Below, piece by piece: positions 35,304 to 43,507 of a stretch of DNA of 64,000 nucleotides; positions within the stretch are counted from its first letter, which is position 1; each line of letters begins with the position of its first letter. This DNA comes from Cystobacter fuscus DSM 2262. GTDB taxonomy: Bacteria > Myxococcota > Myxococcia > Myxococcales > Myxococcaceae. Position numbers and translations under genes: made by a program. The notes beneath the pieces are model-generated. The model worked only from the letters and a program-made list of their open reading frames with translations, did no database searches and was not told the DNA's origin. The stretch spans positions 44,473 to 108,472 of the forward strand of contig NZ_ANAH02000022.1 in the NCBI RefSeq assembly GCF_000335475.2, given 5' to 3'.

Positions 35304-35750
35304 TCAGGCCAGTTGCATGAGGACTTCGGTCATTCCATCCTCGTGAACCTGATTCCCGGAGATCACGGCCTGGAATCCACACTTCTCGAGGACGCGGATC
35401 GACCCGGCGTTGTGGGAAGCGACCCACGCATTCAGCGGCCGGGTGCGCTCGAGCGCGAGAAACTCCGAGAGCGCCCGGGTTGCGATGCCTTTGCCCCAGT
35501 GCTCGCGCCCGATCCAATAGCCCACGAGGCGTTTGGCATCCTGCTCCCAACTGCCGATGTTCCCGACGACCACGCCGCCCACCACGATGGTGCGGCTGAG
35601 GTTTTCAGGGCGGAGAACGTTCGTGCGCCAGTGGGTCATGAACGCATCGCGCTCCCGCGATTCAAACGCGGCCATGCGCAGCGCCTCGGGGTCGCGCTGG
35701 TGTTCGAAGAAGATCGGAAGGTCCTCATCGGTGACGGTGCGGAGGATCAT
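35304..35750 (-). CDS. GNAT acetyltransferase (RimJ/RimL type)
   Basis: Protein of 148 aa, typical length. GNAT motif A is GYWIGREHWGKGIATRAL (residues about 78-95), containing the acetyl-CoA loop GKGIAT, and the C-terminal part has VASHNAGSIRVLEKCGF. It starts directly with MILRTVTDEDLPIFFEHQ as expected for the family. The substrate may be a small molecule or a protein N-terminus. Convergent with the glycosyltransferase; the IS91-like fragment starts 18 bases beyond its start codon. Confidence 0.9.
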   Translation of the reverse strand: MILRTVTDEDLPIFFEHQRDPEALRMAAFESRERDAFMTHWRTNVLRPENLSRTIVVGGVVVGNIGSWEQDAKRLVGYWIGREHWGKGIATRALSEFLALERTRPLNAWVASHNAGSIRVLEKCGFQAVISGNQVHEDGMTEVLMQLA

Positions 35751-35767
35751 TGTGTGGAGGCAGGAGG

Positions 35768-35836
35768 CAGGTCTTGGCGTACGTGAAGGGAGCAGGAGGG
35801 GTGAGAGCGATTCTGGAGCACCTGGGGTTGCCGATT
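35768..35836 (+). pseudogene. IS91-like transposase C-terminal fragment
   Basis: The plus frame reads QVLAYVKGAGGVRAILEHLGLP, the last part of an IS91-family rolling-circle transposase. Two more fragments of the same tail are at 57964 and 63841. It ends at the junction with the 3' flank of the pseudokinase-like gene (35837). Confidence 0.6.
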
Positions 35837-35855
35837 GCCGGGCGCCCCGGGCTCC

Positions 35856-36656
35856 TCACTGCCCGAGCGACGAGGGCGGCGGCTTCGCGCTGAAGGCGGG
35901 CGAGTAGCATTCACCCTCGTGCTCATAGAGCACGTCCGGGCACGGGGCCTTCAACTTGTGAGGCAACCAGCAGGCACCGACCAACTCGACCTCGGCGTAG
36001 CGATGGCAGGGAGGGCGCTTCTGTCCCTTGAAGGGCTCGCGCGGCAGCGGACGGGCGAGTACGGATTGCCCCGCGTCCGCGGTGTCCACGAGCCCGCCAT
36101 GGGTGGGCATGTCCGGATTGTCGCCCGCCGCGGGCTCCTCGTGGCTCCCATACGCGGGCGGGGCGCTCGCCAAAGGCTCCGGGGTGTTGGGGGTTGGGCA
36201 AACCGAGGCCAGACGCACCAGCGCGAAGAGAAGGGCGCACACCATGGCGGCACTCGCCATGCCCCACCCCAGGCTCCACCGGAGGCGGGGCTCGTGGGTG
36301 TCGGACACTGCGCGGGCCATGCGCCGCACTTCCTCGAGCACACTCTCCAACGTGAGCAGCAGCGATTCCGCCGACTGCCTGTCCAGGGCCCTGGCCCAGT
36401 CGGTGTGCTCCACTTCCATGGCGGAGTAGCCCCGCGAGGCCCAGGAGCCGAAGATCACCCGCCAGTCCTTGCGCGCTGCCGCGTCCTCCTTGGCGGCGTG
36501 CTTGCGCACCAGGGCCGTGGCCCCGCTCGTCTCGTGCGTGGCCAGGTAGAGTTCCTCCTGGCTGTCATGGGACTGCTGCACCTGCTCCTGAATCACGTAC
36601 GGCCCCAATCGCTCCGGTTCATCCCCGCTCGCTTCGGACTTCTTCTCCTCGTCCAT
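35856..36656 (-). CDS. Pseudokinase-like membrane protein with Cys-rich C-terminus
   Basis: Protein of 266 aa; GGAGGAGGAGCAAGC precedes the ATG at 36656. The N-terminus (ERLGPYVIQEQVQ, ELYLATHETSGATALVRKH) resembles the first strands of a Ser/Thr kinase N-lobe but lacks the glycine loop, and no catalytic HRD or DFG follows. One membrane helix at about 131-151 (MASAAMVCALLFALVRLAS) leads to a Pro/Asp linker. The last domain has CHRYAEVELVGACWLP and CPDVLYEHEGECY, a Cys-containing module I associate with the C-terminus of myxobacterial kinases. A truncated copy lies at 30479. Confidence 0.75.
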   Translation of the reverse strand: MDEEKKSEASGDEPERLGPYVIQEQVQQSHDSQEELYLATHETSGATALVRKHAAKEDAAARKDWRVIFGSWASRGYSAMEVEHTDWARALDRQSAESLLLTLESVLEEVRRMARAVSDTHEPRLRWSLGWGMASAAMVCALLFALVRLASVCPTPNTPEPLASAPPAYGSHEEPAAGDNPDMPTHGGLVDTADAGQSVLARPLPREPFKGQKRPPCHRYAEVELVGACWLPHKLKAPCPDVLYEHEGECYSPAFSAKPPPSSLGQ

Positions 36657-36770
36657 GCTTGCTCCTCCTCCCTGACCTCCCCGCCCGCGGGTGGCCAGGA
36701 GCCATGGTGTTCGCATGGACCGCGCCTGACTTCCAGGAGGTACTCGGTTCGTCAGGTGGGGGCCTACTCC

Positions 36771-36838
36771 TGGGGAAGGTGTCTGGCGAAGTCTCGGAGA
36801 AGGCGTCTCCACACCCTTTCTGGGACACCCTTCCTGGC
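36771..36838. repeat. GGTGTC palindrome family, degenerate copy I
   Basis: Left end TGGGGAAGGTGTC and right end GGGACACCCTTCC enclose a rearranged centre with GGAGAAGGCGTCTCC and CACACCC. It lies between the pseudokinase-like gene's start and the HxlR gene. Confidence 0.65.
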
Positions 36839-36851
36839 CGGGCGCGGAAGG

Positions 36852-37253
36852 TCATGGCCGGCCGACGGTCTTCTTCTCCGCGCGGTCGAATGCGTCGCGG
36901 GCCTGCTGGACCTCGGGACGATGGCGCTGGGCCCACAGGGCGAGCTCGGCCACGGGGGCGAGCAGGGTGTGTCCGAAGGGCGTGAGGTCGTAGTCGACGC
37001 GCGGCGGATTCGTCGGGGTCACGGTGCGCTTCACCATGCCGTCGCGTTCCAGGCCGCGCAGGGTGAGGGTCAACATGCGCTGCGAGATGCCCTCGATGGC
37101 GCGCTTCAACTCACTGAAGCGCTGGGGGCCCTCCCCGAGGATGACAATCAACAGAACGCTCCACTTGTCGCCGATGCGCGTGAGGATCTCGCGCGTCGCC
37201 AGACAGTCCGCATCGAAGCGCCCGGTAATCTTCCCCTTCCCTGGTGACTTCAA
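36852..37253 (-). CDS. HxlR-family transcriptional regulator
   Basis: Protein of 133 aa. I choose a TTG at 37253 because AAGGAGG sits eight bases upstream; the frame to 37448 would overlap the promoter region. The winged-helix core is typical of HxlR: CLATREILTRIGDKWSVLLIVILGEGPQRFSELKR (segments CLATREIL and IGDKWSVL), ISQRMLTLTLRGLERDG, and YDLTPFG. The Cys at about residue 15 could be redox active, as in YodB and HypR. It is divergent from the MBL hydrolase and probably controls both. Confidence 0.88.
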   Translation of the reverse strand: MKSPGKGKITGRFDADCLATREILTRIGDKWSVLLIVILGEGPQRFSELKRAIEGISQRMLTLTLRGLERDGMVKRTVTPTNPPRVDYDLTPFGHTLLAPVAELALWAQRHRPEVQQARDAFDRAEKKTVGRP

Positions 37254-37303
37254 TGTGCCTCCTTGTCGAGCGGTGCCCGGAACCGCAACATGCCGCCGCT
37301 TCC

Positions 37304-37333
37304 GAAAAGTAACCAGGAACACGAAAGTAACCA
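37304..37333. promoter_or_regulatory. Direct-repeat operator between HxlR and MBL genes
   Basis: GAAAAGTAACCA (37304-37315) and GAAAGTAACCA (37323-37333) repeat with an 18-19 base step, about two helical turns. It lies in the 100-base divergent intergenic region and is the best candidate binding site for the HxlR regulator. Confidence 0.5.
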
Positions 37334-37353
37334 AGTCCTCTCGAGGAATCCCC

Positions 37354-38334
37354 ATGTCCATTCGAACCCGTGTCGTCCTCGCCCTGTCGTCCCTGTTGCT
37401 CGCGCCGCTCGCGCGGGCGGAGCCTCCGCCGTCCGCACAGCCTGTCATTCACGAGGATCAGCTCAAGAAGCTCGGTGAGCAGCGGCTTCCGGACCCCCTC
37501 GTTCGTGTCGATCAGCTCAAGAAGATCAGCGCGCACGTGTCCATCATCCCGGACGGCGGCGTCCCCCTGGTCCCCAACGTCGGCTTCATCCTCGGCGACA
37601 AGGCGCTGCTCGTGGTGGACACGGGCCTGGGTGCTCGCAACGGGGCCGCGGTGGCCCGGGTGGCGAAGCGGCTCGCCGACAAGCGCCGCATCTACCTCGT
37701 GACCACCCACGCCCATCCCGAGCACGACCTGGGCGCCCAGGCGTTCCCGGCGAACATCACGATGATCCGCTCCGAGGGCGAGGAGAAGGACATCGCGGAG
37801 TCTGGCCTCTCCCTGGCGCAGATGTTCTCGCGCATGTCCCCGGTCAATGCCGAGCTGCTCAAGGACGCGCGGTTCCGTGAGGCGGACATCACCTTCCAGG
37901 ACACGCTGGACCTGGACCTGGGCGCGCTGCGCGTACGCCTGCTGGCCTTCGGCCCGAACCACACGCGGGGCGACACCGGCGTTTGGATCGAAGCCGACCG
38001 GGTGCTCTTCTCCGGCGACGTGGCGATGCAGTACACGGCCGCGTTCGCCAGCCCCTCGTCCACCTTCGCCCACTGGCGCAAGACACTCGACGAGGTGGAG
38101 GCGCTCAAGCCCTCGATCATCGTGCCCAGCCACGGCCCCGTGGGCGGCCTGGAGTTCGTCGCGGGCTACCGGGACTTCTTCACCTCCATCCAGGAGCGCA
38201 CGGTGGCGGCCAAGAAGGCGGGCCGCACCGTGGACCAGGCCGTGGCGGAGATCACGAAGGACCTGTCCAGCCGCTACCTCGACCCGATGCGCCTGGATTG
38301 GGCGATTCGGGCCGCCTACGCGGAATTCAACTGA
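37354..38334 (+). CDS. Secreted metallo-beta-lactamase-fold hydrolase
   Basis: Protein of 326 aa with CGAGGAA ahead of the ATG at 37354 and a signal peptide (MSIRTRVVLALSSLLLAPLARA). The zinc ligands are present: HAHPEHD (residues about 120-126), His in GPNHTRGDTG, Asp in FSGDVAM and His in PSHGPVGG. The HxHxxHD motif here is H-A-H-P-E-H-D. Members of this SoxH-like or quinoprotein-relay-like group act on diverse periplasmic substrates; the natural one is unknown. Expression is probably controlled by the divergent HxlR regulator. Confidence 0.9.
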   Translation: MSIRTRVVLALSSLLLAPLARAEPPPSAQPVIHEDQLKKLGEQRLPDPLVRVDQLKKISAHVSIIPDGGVPLVPNVGFILGDKALLVVDTGLGARNGAAVARVAKRLADKRRIYLVTTHAHPEHDLGAQAFPANITMIRSEGEEKDIAESGLSLAQMFSRMSPVNAELLKDARFREADITFQDTLDLDLGALRVRLLAFGPNHTRGDTGVWIEADRVLFSGDVAMQYTAAFASPSSTFAHWRKTLDEVEALKPSIIVPSHGPVGGLEFVAGYRDFFTSIQERTVAAKKAGRTVDQAVAEITKDLSSRYLDPMRLDWAIRAAYAEFN

Positions 38335-38409
38335 CCGTCGTGCCAGGCGCTATTGGACGTGATCACTCGCGGAGAGGGACCACGGGGCTGATGGCTCGCT
38401 GAGTGACTT

Positions 38410-39078
38410 TCACCATGTGATCAACGGGGAACGATGCACCCAGGTGTCGTCGCGCACCTGGTCCAAAGCAAACCTCGCGACGTCCGCTCGCGATATGGCT
38501 CCGCCATGGAAGCTGGAGAGATCCGTGAGCGCGCGGATCGTGTCGCGGCTGGGCTTGTTGGTCAGGACGGAGGGGCGAACGAGAACCCAGTCGAGCCCGC
38601 TGTCCCTGACGATAGCCTCCTGCCGATTCTTGTCGGCGTACACCTTGCGCAAGAGAAGCGGGAAAATCAGGTTGTCGAAAAGAAAGCCGCCGTGCCCAGC
38701 ACTGTCACCGGCGCCAATCCCCGTGATGCAGACCAGACGTGAGACTTGCTCGATCTTCATTGCGCTCACGAGCGCCCGCGTCGCGGTCGAGAGAAGCGTC
38801 ACCTCGCGGAACGGGCTGGCCGGTGTGCCGAGTACACTGACGACGGCGTCCCGGCCCTTGAGCGCCTGGCGCAAGGCCATCTCGTCGCGGGCGTCTCCGA
38901 CGATGAGCGTCGCCCCCTTGAGCTCACTCGCCTTCTCGGCTGAGCGCACGAGCGCGGTGACGTCGTACCCTCGCGCCACCGCCTGGCTGACGATCAGGCG
39001 GCCGGTGCCGCCGGTCGCTCCAAGGACCAGTAACTTCGGTGGGGGTGTCCGGATGTTGTCGGTTACGGAATCTCGCAT
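38410..39078 (-). CDS. NAD(P)-binding (NmrA/SDR-a type) protein
   Basis: Protein of 222 aa; GAGGTAGCTACC leads the ATG at 39078, the longer frame to 39234 runs through the intergenic gap. The Rossmann loop is LLVLGATGGTGRLIV, followed by TALVRSAEKA and GDARDEMALRQAL, the layout of SDR-a5-type NAD(P)H-binding proteins. There is no SDR YxxxK motif in the usual place, as in this family. It lies downstream of the AtaL-like gene on the same strand and is probably in the same transcript, under the divergent LysR gene. Confidence 0.85.
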   Translation of the reverse strand: MRDSVTDNIRTPPPKLLVLGATGGTGRLIVSQAVARGYDVTALVRSAEKASELKGATLIVGDARDEMALRQALKGRDAVVSVLGTPASPFREVTLLSTATRALVSAMKIEQVSRLVCITGIGAGDSAGHGGFLFDNLIFPLLLRKVYADKNRQEAIVRDSGLDWVLVRPSVLTNKPSRDTIRALTDLSSFHGGAISRADVARFALDQVRDDTWVHRSPLITW

Positions 39079-39146
39079 GGTAGCTACCTCGGAAAAGCGG
39101 GACGCCTCCTGGGAGGCAGTCCCGTCGTTCATGTCCCTGGTGATGA

Positions 39147-39620
39147 TCAAAGCCGGCCCTCCGCGAGCAGTCCGCGGGTCCGTTTCAGCGTTGACAGCAA
39201 GGCGCTCTTGTAGCCCTTGTCGCCGTTCATCCATTCTTGTTCGGCCTGCTCTTCGGGGCCGTTCGGCGCCTTGCCGCGCAGGCCGAGATAGCAGTAGAAC
39301 CGAAGTTGAAGCGCGCCGGCTTCGTCCTCGAACAGCTCGTTGATGATCGCGCCTTCGCGCGGACCGGTGACCTGGAAGAAGGTCACCTTGCTCTCTGGCT
39401 CGAAGGTGATGATTTCGCGCAAATCATCGCCTGCGATCGTGGCTTCACGCACGATGTGCGTCACGCGCTCCTCCACGACCTCGCAACGGGTGCAGATGTT
39501 GGGCGGGAGAAACAGACGGGCGTCGCGGGCCTTGAGGACCAGGCCTTTCCATGCCTGCGCGCGGGTCAGCGGGGTCTCGCCCTCCGGATTCACCGGAACC
39601 GTGGCGGTTGAATAGATCAT
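39147..39620 (-). CDS. AtaL-like SRPBCC protein (DUF1857)
   Basis: Protein of 157 aa with the START/SRPBCC hydrophobic-pocket fold typical of DUF1857/AtaL-like proteins: LTRAQAWKGLVLKARDARLFLP near the N-terminus (shown here as LTRAQAWKGL), VVEERVTHIVREA in the middle, and the helical end YKSALLSTLKRTRGLL. It could bind or cyclise a hydrophobic small molecule. First gene of a two-gene transcript with the NAD(P)-binding protein, divergent from the LysR regulator. Confidence 0.8.
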   Translation of the reverse strand: MIYSTATVPVNPEGETPLTRAQAWKGLVLKARDARLFLPPNICTRCEVVEERVTHIVREATIAGDDLREIITFEPESKVTFFQVTGPREGAIINELFEDEAGALQLRFYCYLGLRGKAPNGPEEQAEQEWMNGDKGYKSALLSTLKRTRGLLAEGRL

Positions 39621-39759
39621 GATGGAATTCCTTGTTGTTGGGGTTGCGTATGGCCTGTGGTCAGGCCGAGGCCGCGACCTTGGAGGCGAAGTCGCGAGAC
39701 CTGTAAATTAGCGATCCACCGCTGGGCCGACAGATGGTATCTTTGGACGGGCCGTCTCA

Positions 39760-39787
39760 CTGGTGGAACGGTCTCCCTGGTGGAACG
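39760..39787. promoter_or_regulatory. Direct repeat next to the LysR start
   Basis: CTGGTGGAACG occurs at 39760-39770 and 39777-39787, 17 bases apart and ending one base before the LysR ATG. It may be a LysR autoregulatory site or simply a duplicated codon-like stretch; the wider 39621-39759 gap shows no better palindrome. Confidence 0.35.
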
Positions 39788-39788
39788 A

Positions 39789-40682
39789 ATGGATCTGCTT
39801 GCCCTCGCTGATTTCAATCTCGTCGCCCGGCACGGAGGGTTCGGACGAGCCGCACGCGCCGCTGGGCGCCCGAAGGCGACCCTGTCCCGCCGGGTCGCGG
39901 AACTGGAGGCCAGCCTCGACCTGCGCCTGTTCGAGCGCGGGGCGCGCACACTGAAGCTCACCGAGGAAGGACGGGCGCTCTTCGAGCGAACGGGGGCATT
40001 GCTCACCGAGCTCGACGAGACCGCGGCGGCGATCGCTTCGGGTGGGGAAAGGCCGCGAGGCAAGTTGCGGATTAGCGCGCCTCTGCTCTTCTCGCAGACC
40101 GCGATGGGTAAGCTCGCGGCCGGCTTCGCGCTGAAATATCCGGAGGTCCGGCTCGAGATCACGACGGAAGATCGGACCGTCGACATTGTCGAGGAAGGTT
40201 ATGATCTGGTCATCCGGGTCAATCCGGATCCGGATGAAAGCCTTGTCGGACGAATCCTTCTGCGCGATCGGCTGATAGTCGTCGCGAGCCCGGGCCTCGC
40301 TCGACCGGCGGCCAAGGTCGCTGTTCCGGCTGTGGTGCGGGGGGCGGGCGACCGGAGTGCAGCCTGGGATGTGCTGGGGCCCACTGGAAGATCACGCATC
40401 GCGATAGAGCCAGTCCTTCGCCTGTCATCGCTCATCATGGTCCGCGATGCTGTCCGAGCGGGCGTTGGCGCCGGACGCCTCCCCGTGTCACTCGTCAGTC
40501 ACGATCTGGCTGCCGGCACGCTGGTGCATTGGGGTGATGCAGACGGGCCAGACATCGCCCTGTGGACGCTCTATCCATCGCGGCGGCTGCTGAGCGCGCG
40601 TGTCTCCGCCTTCCTCGACTATTTGAAGGAAGCTTTTCCCATGGGAACGCCTGACGAGCTGGCGGCCTATATCGGGGCGTAA
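39789..40682 (+). CDS. LysR-family transcriptional regulator
   Basis: Protein of 297 aa; the Met at 39789 starts the standard LysR N-terminus (MDLLALADFNLVARHGGFGR), with the helix-turn-helix AAGRPKATLSRRVAELEASL at about 24-43. The effector domain has GKLRISAPLLFSQTAMGK and LVIRVNPDPDESLVGR, the form of the CrgA/AaeR-like subgroup that senses aromatic or electrophilic compounds. It is divergent from the AtaL-like/NAD(P)-binding pair and most likely controls it. Confidence 0.92.
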   Translation: MDLLALADFNLVARHGGFGRAARAAGRPKATLSRRVAELEASLDLRLFERGARTLKLTEEGRALFERTGALLTELDETAAAIASGGERPRGKLRISAPLLFSQTAMGKLAAGFALKYPEVRLEITTEDRTVDIVEEGYDLVIRVNPDPDESLVGRILLRDRLIVVASPGLARPAAKVAVPAVVRGAGDRSAAWDVLGPTGRSRIAIEPVLRLSSLIMVRDAVRAGVGAGRLPVSLVSHDLAAGTLVHWGDADGPDIALWTLYPSRRLLSARVSAFLDYLKEAFPMGTPDELAAYIGA

Positions 40683-40745
40683 GACGGGTCTCGATCGGGC
40701 TCTACCAGACGTAGGAACCGTGCGAAGGCCCCGCCCCTGCCAGAG

Positions 40746-41588
40746 TCAGGGGTCTGTCGCCCTTGCCACCGCGAAGCTGTCCTCGAAGAGCCGGTAACGA
40801 ACGATCAGGCCGTTGCGTATCGACAGGTGCAAGGCAAATTCACTCTCGATGATTTTGCCTGTGCGCTTGACGCGTGATGCCAGCGCACCCAGCGCCACGG
40901 CCTCGTCGCCGTCGACGACGAGCGAGCGGACCTCGAAGCGGAGCGGTTCGACCTGTTCTCGAAGCGCGCGGAAGAAGTCCGCGACGCCACCTCGCCCCGT
41001 TCTTCTCCCTATCCAGGGGACCCTCCGGGTGTCGCCTGGGATATCCCAATCGACCTCCTCACTGAACAGCGACGCGATGGCGTCCGGCTCCGCTCCCGCT
41101 CGCAGGCGTGCGAAATAAGCGCTGGCGATGGCGCGGGTATCCGTGTGTTCCGCGGGTTTGCCCCGGAGGAGCCGGACGCGCTCCAGGTCCGCGCTGGTGA
41201 AGTCCGGATCGACATAGATATGAACGCGCCGGATCAGCGGCCCCTCGAACTCGAAGACATTGCAGAAGCGGCCCTGGGATATCTCGTTGTCCGGCCAGCG
41301 CACACCGCCGCGCGTCACGCCGTGCTCCGTCCCCTCGACCACGATGCTGTCGCCCGAGACCACGTAACGGAAGCCCTCGATATCGTGCTCGATGCTTTCC
41401 AGGTAGCTCGTGAGCAGCTGCGAGAATCGTGCGAGCCCGGCCTTGCCTCGGCTCACGCCAAACTTGGGGAAGAACAACTGCACGTCGTCGGTGAAGAGCT
41501 CCATGACTCCAGGGTCTCTGCGATCCACCTTCCTGAAATAGTCCTGGACCGCCTTCAACCGGCTGTTGCTGTCGGGTTGCTCCGCCAT
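40746..41588 (-). CDS. Double SnoaL/NTF2-like protein
   Basis: Protein of 280 aa made of two NTF2-like (cone-shaped) domains. The first is at about 10-125 (YFRKVDRRDPGVMELFTDDVQL) and the second at about 145-270 (YFARLRAGAEPDAIASLFSEEVDWDIPG). Single-domain SnoaL proteins are about 130-150 aa, so this is a fused tandem. Such folds act as cyclases, isomerases, or binding proteins for small hydrophobic ligands. It is divergent from the TetR regulator, with operator repeats directly ahead of its start. Confidence 0.85.
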   Translation of the reverse strand: MAEQPDSNSRLKAVQDYFRKVDRRDPGVMELFTDDVQLFFPKFGVSRGKAGLARFSQLLTSYLESIEHDIEGFRYVVSGDSIVVEGTEHGVTRGGVRWPDNEISQGRFCNVFEFEGPLIRRVHIYVDPDFTSADLERVRLLRGKPAEHTDTRAIASAYFARLRAGAEPDAIASLFSEEVDWDIPGDTRRVPWIGRRTGRGGVADFFRALREQVEPLRFEVRSLVVDGDEAVALGALASRVKRTGKIIESEFALHLSIRNGLIVRYRLFEDSFAVARATDP

Positions 41589-41599
41589 ATCGCCCCTTT

Positions 41600-41677
41600 A
41601 TGTAGAACCGGCTACAGAAATAGGGAGCTTGCTGGGGAGCGTCAAGAGATTCTATAATCTCGGCTACAGAAATAGGG
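41600..41677 (+). promoter_or_regulatory. TetR promoter and double operator
   Basis: The 17-base sequence CGGCTACAGAAATAGGG occurs twice, at 41609-41625 and 41661-41677, identical and 52 bases apart. The first copy is part of the dyad TGTAG-AACCGG-CTACA (41601-41616). Between them is a good sigma-70 promoter for the TetR gene: TTGCTG (41629-41634), 18 bases, TATAAT (41653-41658). Repressor bound at either site would block both divergent genes. Confidence 0.7.
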
Positions 41678-41682
41678 CCGAC

Positions 41683-42333
41683 ATGACGAATCGAGGAAGA
41701 CCCCGGAGTTTCGACCGCGATCTCGCACTGCGACGGGCGTTGGAGGTGTTCTGGGCCAAGGGGTACGAAGGCGCACAGATCGCCGATCTCACCTTGGCCA
41801 TGGGAATCAATCCACCGAGCTTCTACGCGGCCTTCGGTTCGAAGGAGGCCGCTTTTCGCGAGGCGCTCGAGTTGTATCTGGGCACGTCTGGCGCCGGCAG
41901 CATGCGAGTCCTGGACGAGGTGGCGACAGTCCAGGAGGCCATCGAGGCCATGTTGAGGGAGAGCGTGGAGAGCGCACTGGCCGCTCCCCACGCGAAGGGC
42001 TGTCTGGTTGTCCTGGGGCTCGTCAACTGCGCTCCGGACAACGCGCCGCTCGGCGGCCACCTCGCGGAGATGAGGCACACCACCTTCAGGCGGCTCCAGC
42101 AGCGAATCGAGCGGGGAGTGCGGGACGGAGACCTGCCCGCCCACGTCGACACGAAGGCCCTGGCCGCCTTCTATTGCACCGTCATGCAGGGCTTGTCGCT
42201 ACGGGCCAGGGATGGAGCCTCTCGCGAGGAGCTCCTCGGCACGGTGACCTTGTCGATGAGCACCCTGAACGCCCACAAAACCCCCTCTCCGGCGAATCGC
42301 CGGAACAGCCGCACTGGAGCGAGACGCGTCTGA
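41683..42333 (+). CDS. TetR-family transcriptional regulator
   Basis: Protein of 216 aa. It starts right after the second operator (MTNRGRPRSFDRDLALRRAL). The helix-turn-helix is the usual GYEGAQIADLTLAMGINPPSFYAAFGSKEAAF (core LTLAMGINPPSFYAAF) at about 34-60. The ligand domain contains KGCLVVLGLVNCAP and the C-terminal part LAAFYCTVMQGLSLRARDG, a pattern of the TetR_C subgroup near regulators of flavin or SnoaL-type enzymes. Probably represses itself and the divergent double SnoaL gene. Confidence 0.92.
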   Translation: MTNRGRPRSFDRDLALRRALEVFWAKGYEGAQIADLTLAMGINPPSFYAAFGSKEAAFREALELYLGTSGAGSMRVLDEVATVQEAIEAMLRESVESALAAPHAKGCLVVLGLVNCAPDNAPLGGHLAEMRHTTFRRLQQRIERGVRDGDLPAHVDTKALAAFYCTVMQGLSLRARDGASREELLGTVTLSMSTLNAHKTPSPANRRNSRTGARRV

Positions 42334-42513
42334 CCCATGTACATCGACCATTTGCGAGTCTCTCATCGAGATCGTTGCAGGGAATGATGGCGACGAGGCG
42401 ATGCCGCAGCTCCATCGATCAAGCTCCTTCACGCCACGAGCTGGCCCTGGACAGCTGGACGAGCAGAACCGATACGAACCCACCATGGAATACCAGTAAA
42501 AACAGATTAACCC

Positions 42514-42542
42514 TTGTTGTTTGTAAGACATTCAGGTAGACA
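42514..42542 (+). promoter_or_regulatory. Possible sigma-70 promoter of the secreted esterase
   Basis: TTGTTG at 42514-42519, 17 bases, then TAGACA at 42537-42542, in an A/T-rich stretch 32 bases before the ATG at 42574. Consensus match is only moderate. The gap 42334-42513 shows nothing else. Confidence 0.4.
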
Positions 42543-42573
42543 GATCCTCCACTCCATCAGAGAGGACCTGTGT

Positions 42574-43344
42574 ATGGCCATCGTGAATCGTGTCCTATTG
42601 ATTCTGGTTGTCTGTGCCGCGCAGCTCGCATGGGCCGCTCCGGGCCAGATCGTTGCTCGTCCCATCGGGACGGTGTCGGGGATCAACTACGGTTTCTGGG
42701 AGTACCTGCCCCAGGACTACGATGACGATCCGGAGGCGACGTTCCCGCTCGTGATCTTCCTGGGAGGGCTCGGCGAGGCGGGCGATGGAAGTGCCGGTAC
42801 CACGACGGGGCTCGAGAAGCTCATGAGTCCCACCGCTCCGCCAAAACTCATCCGCAATGGGCGGCATTTCCCGTTCGTGTTGATCTCACCGCAGCGCTTC
42901 AACGCCTGGTGGAGCAACGCGGAGCTCGACGCGGTGCTCGAGTTCGCGAAGAGCCACTACCGCGTCGCTCCCTCGCGAGTCTATCTCACGGGGATCTCCG
43001 CGGGAGCCATCGTGACCTGGACCTATGCGGCGGCCCATCCCCAGAAGCTCGCCGCCATCGTCCCCATCGCTGGCAATGGCAATGGCGTCAACGTCTGCGC
43101 GCTGTGGGATGTGCCGGTGTGGGCGTTCCACGGCACCAGTGACGGGACTGTTTCGTATTGGGGCTCGGTCGATCCGGTCAACAAGCTCAACACCATCTGC
43201 ACCCCGCGGGCGAGTCCTCCCGCGCAGCTCACGCTCTATTCGGGTGTCGGGCATGACTCCTGGGGGCGCACCTACAGCGGCTCGGCGGGCCACGACATCT
43301 ATACGTGGATGCTTGGCTACTCCCGCCCTCAGGCCGCTGAATAG
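42574..43344 (+). CDS. Secreted PHB-depolymerase/feruloyl-esterase-like hydrolase
   Basis: Protein of 256 aa with AGAGAGGACC before the ATG and a signal peptide (MAIVNRVLLILVVCAAQLAWA). It is an alpha/beta hydrolase of the LpqC/Esterase_PHB type: PLVIFLGGLGEAGDG (oxyanion), nucleophile Ser in YLTGISAGAIVTW, acid Asp in FHGTSDGTV, and His in GVGHDSWG. It should act outside the cell on ester-linked polymers or plant phenolics. No partner gene adjoins it; the downstream MarR gene is convergent. Confidence 0.9.
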   Translation: MAIVNRVLLILVVCAAQLAWAAPGQIVARPIGTVSGINYGFWEYLPQDYDDDPEATFPLVIFLGGLGEAGDGSAGTTTGLEKLMSPTAPPKLIRNGRHFPFVLISPQRFNAWWSNAELDAVLEFAKSHYRVAPSRVYLTGISAGAIVTWTYAAAHPQKLAAIVPIAGNGNGVNVCALWDVPVWAFHGTSDGTVSYWGSVDPVNKLNTICTPRASPPAQLTLYSGVGHDSWGRTYSGSAGHDIYTWMLGYSRPQAAE

Positions 43345-43507
43345 TTCCCCCAAACCCAGGGGTGGACCCAACACAGCATCTGCGCCGCCCGGCCACCTCA
43401 CGCGCGGCAATGACCGGGTGCTCATCCACGGTGATGGCGTGCGCGTTCAACAGCAACGCCCCTGTGACGAGCGCTGCGATTGCGACGACGCCGCGACCTC
43501 CACTCCG

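Noticed and set aside
37254..37448. Upstream extension of the HxlR protein to the ATG at 37448
   Set aside because: It would run through the divergent MBL gene's start and its operator repeats; the TTG at 37253 has a good ribosome site and gives the usual family length.
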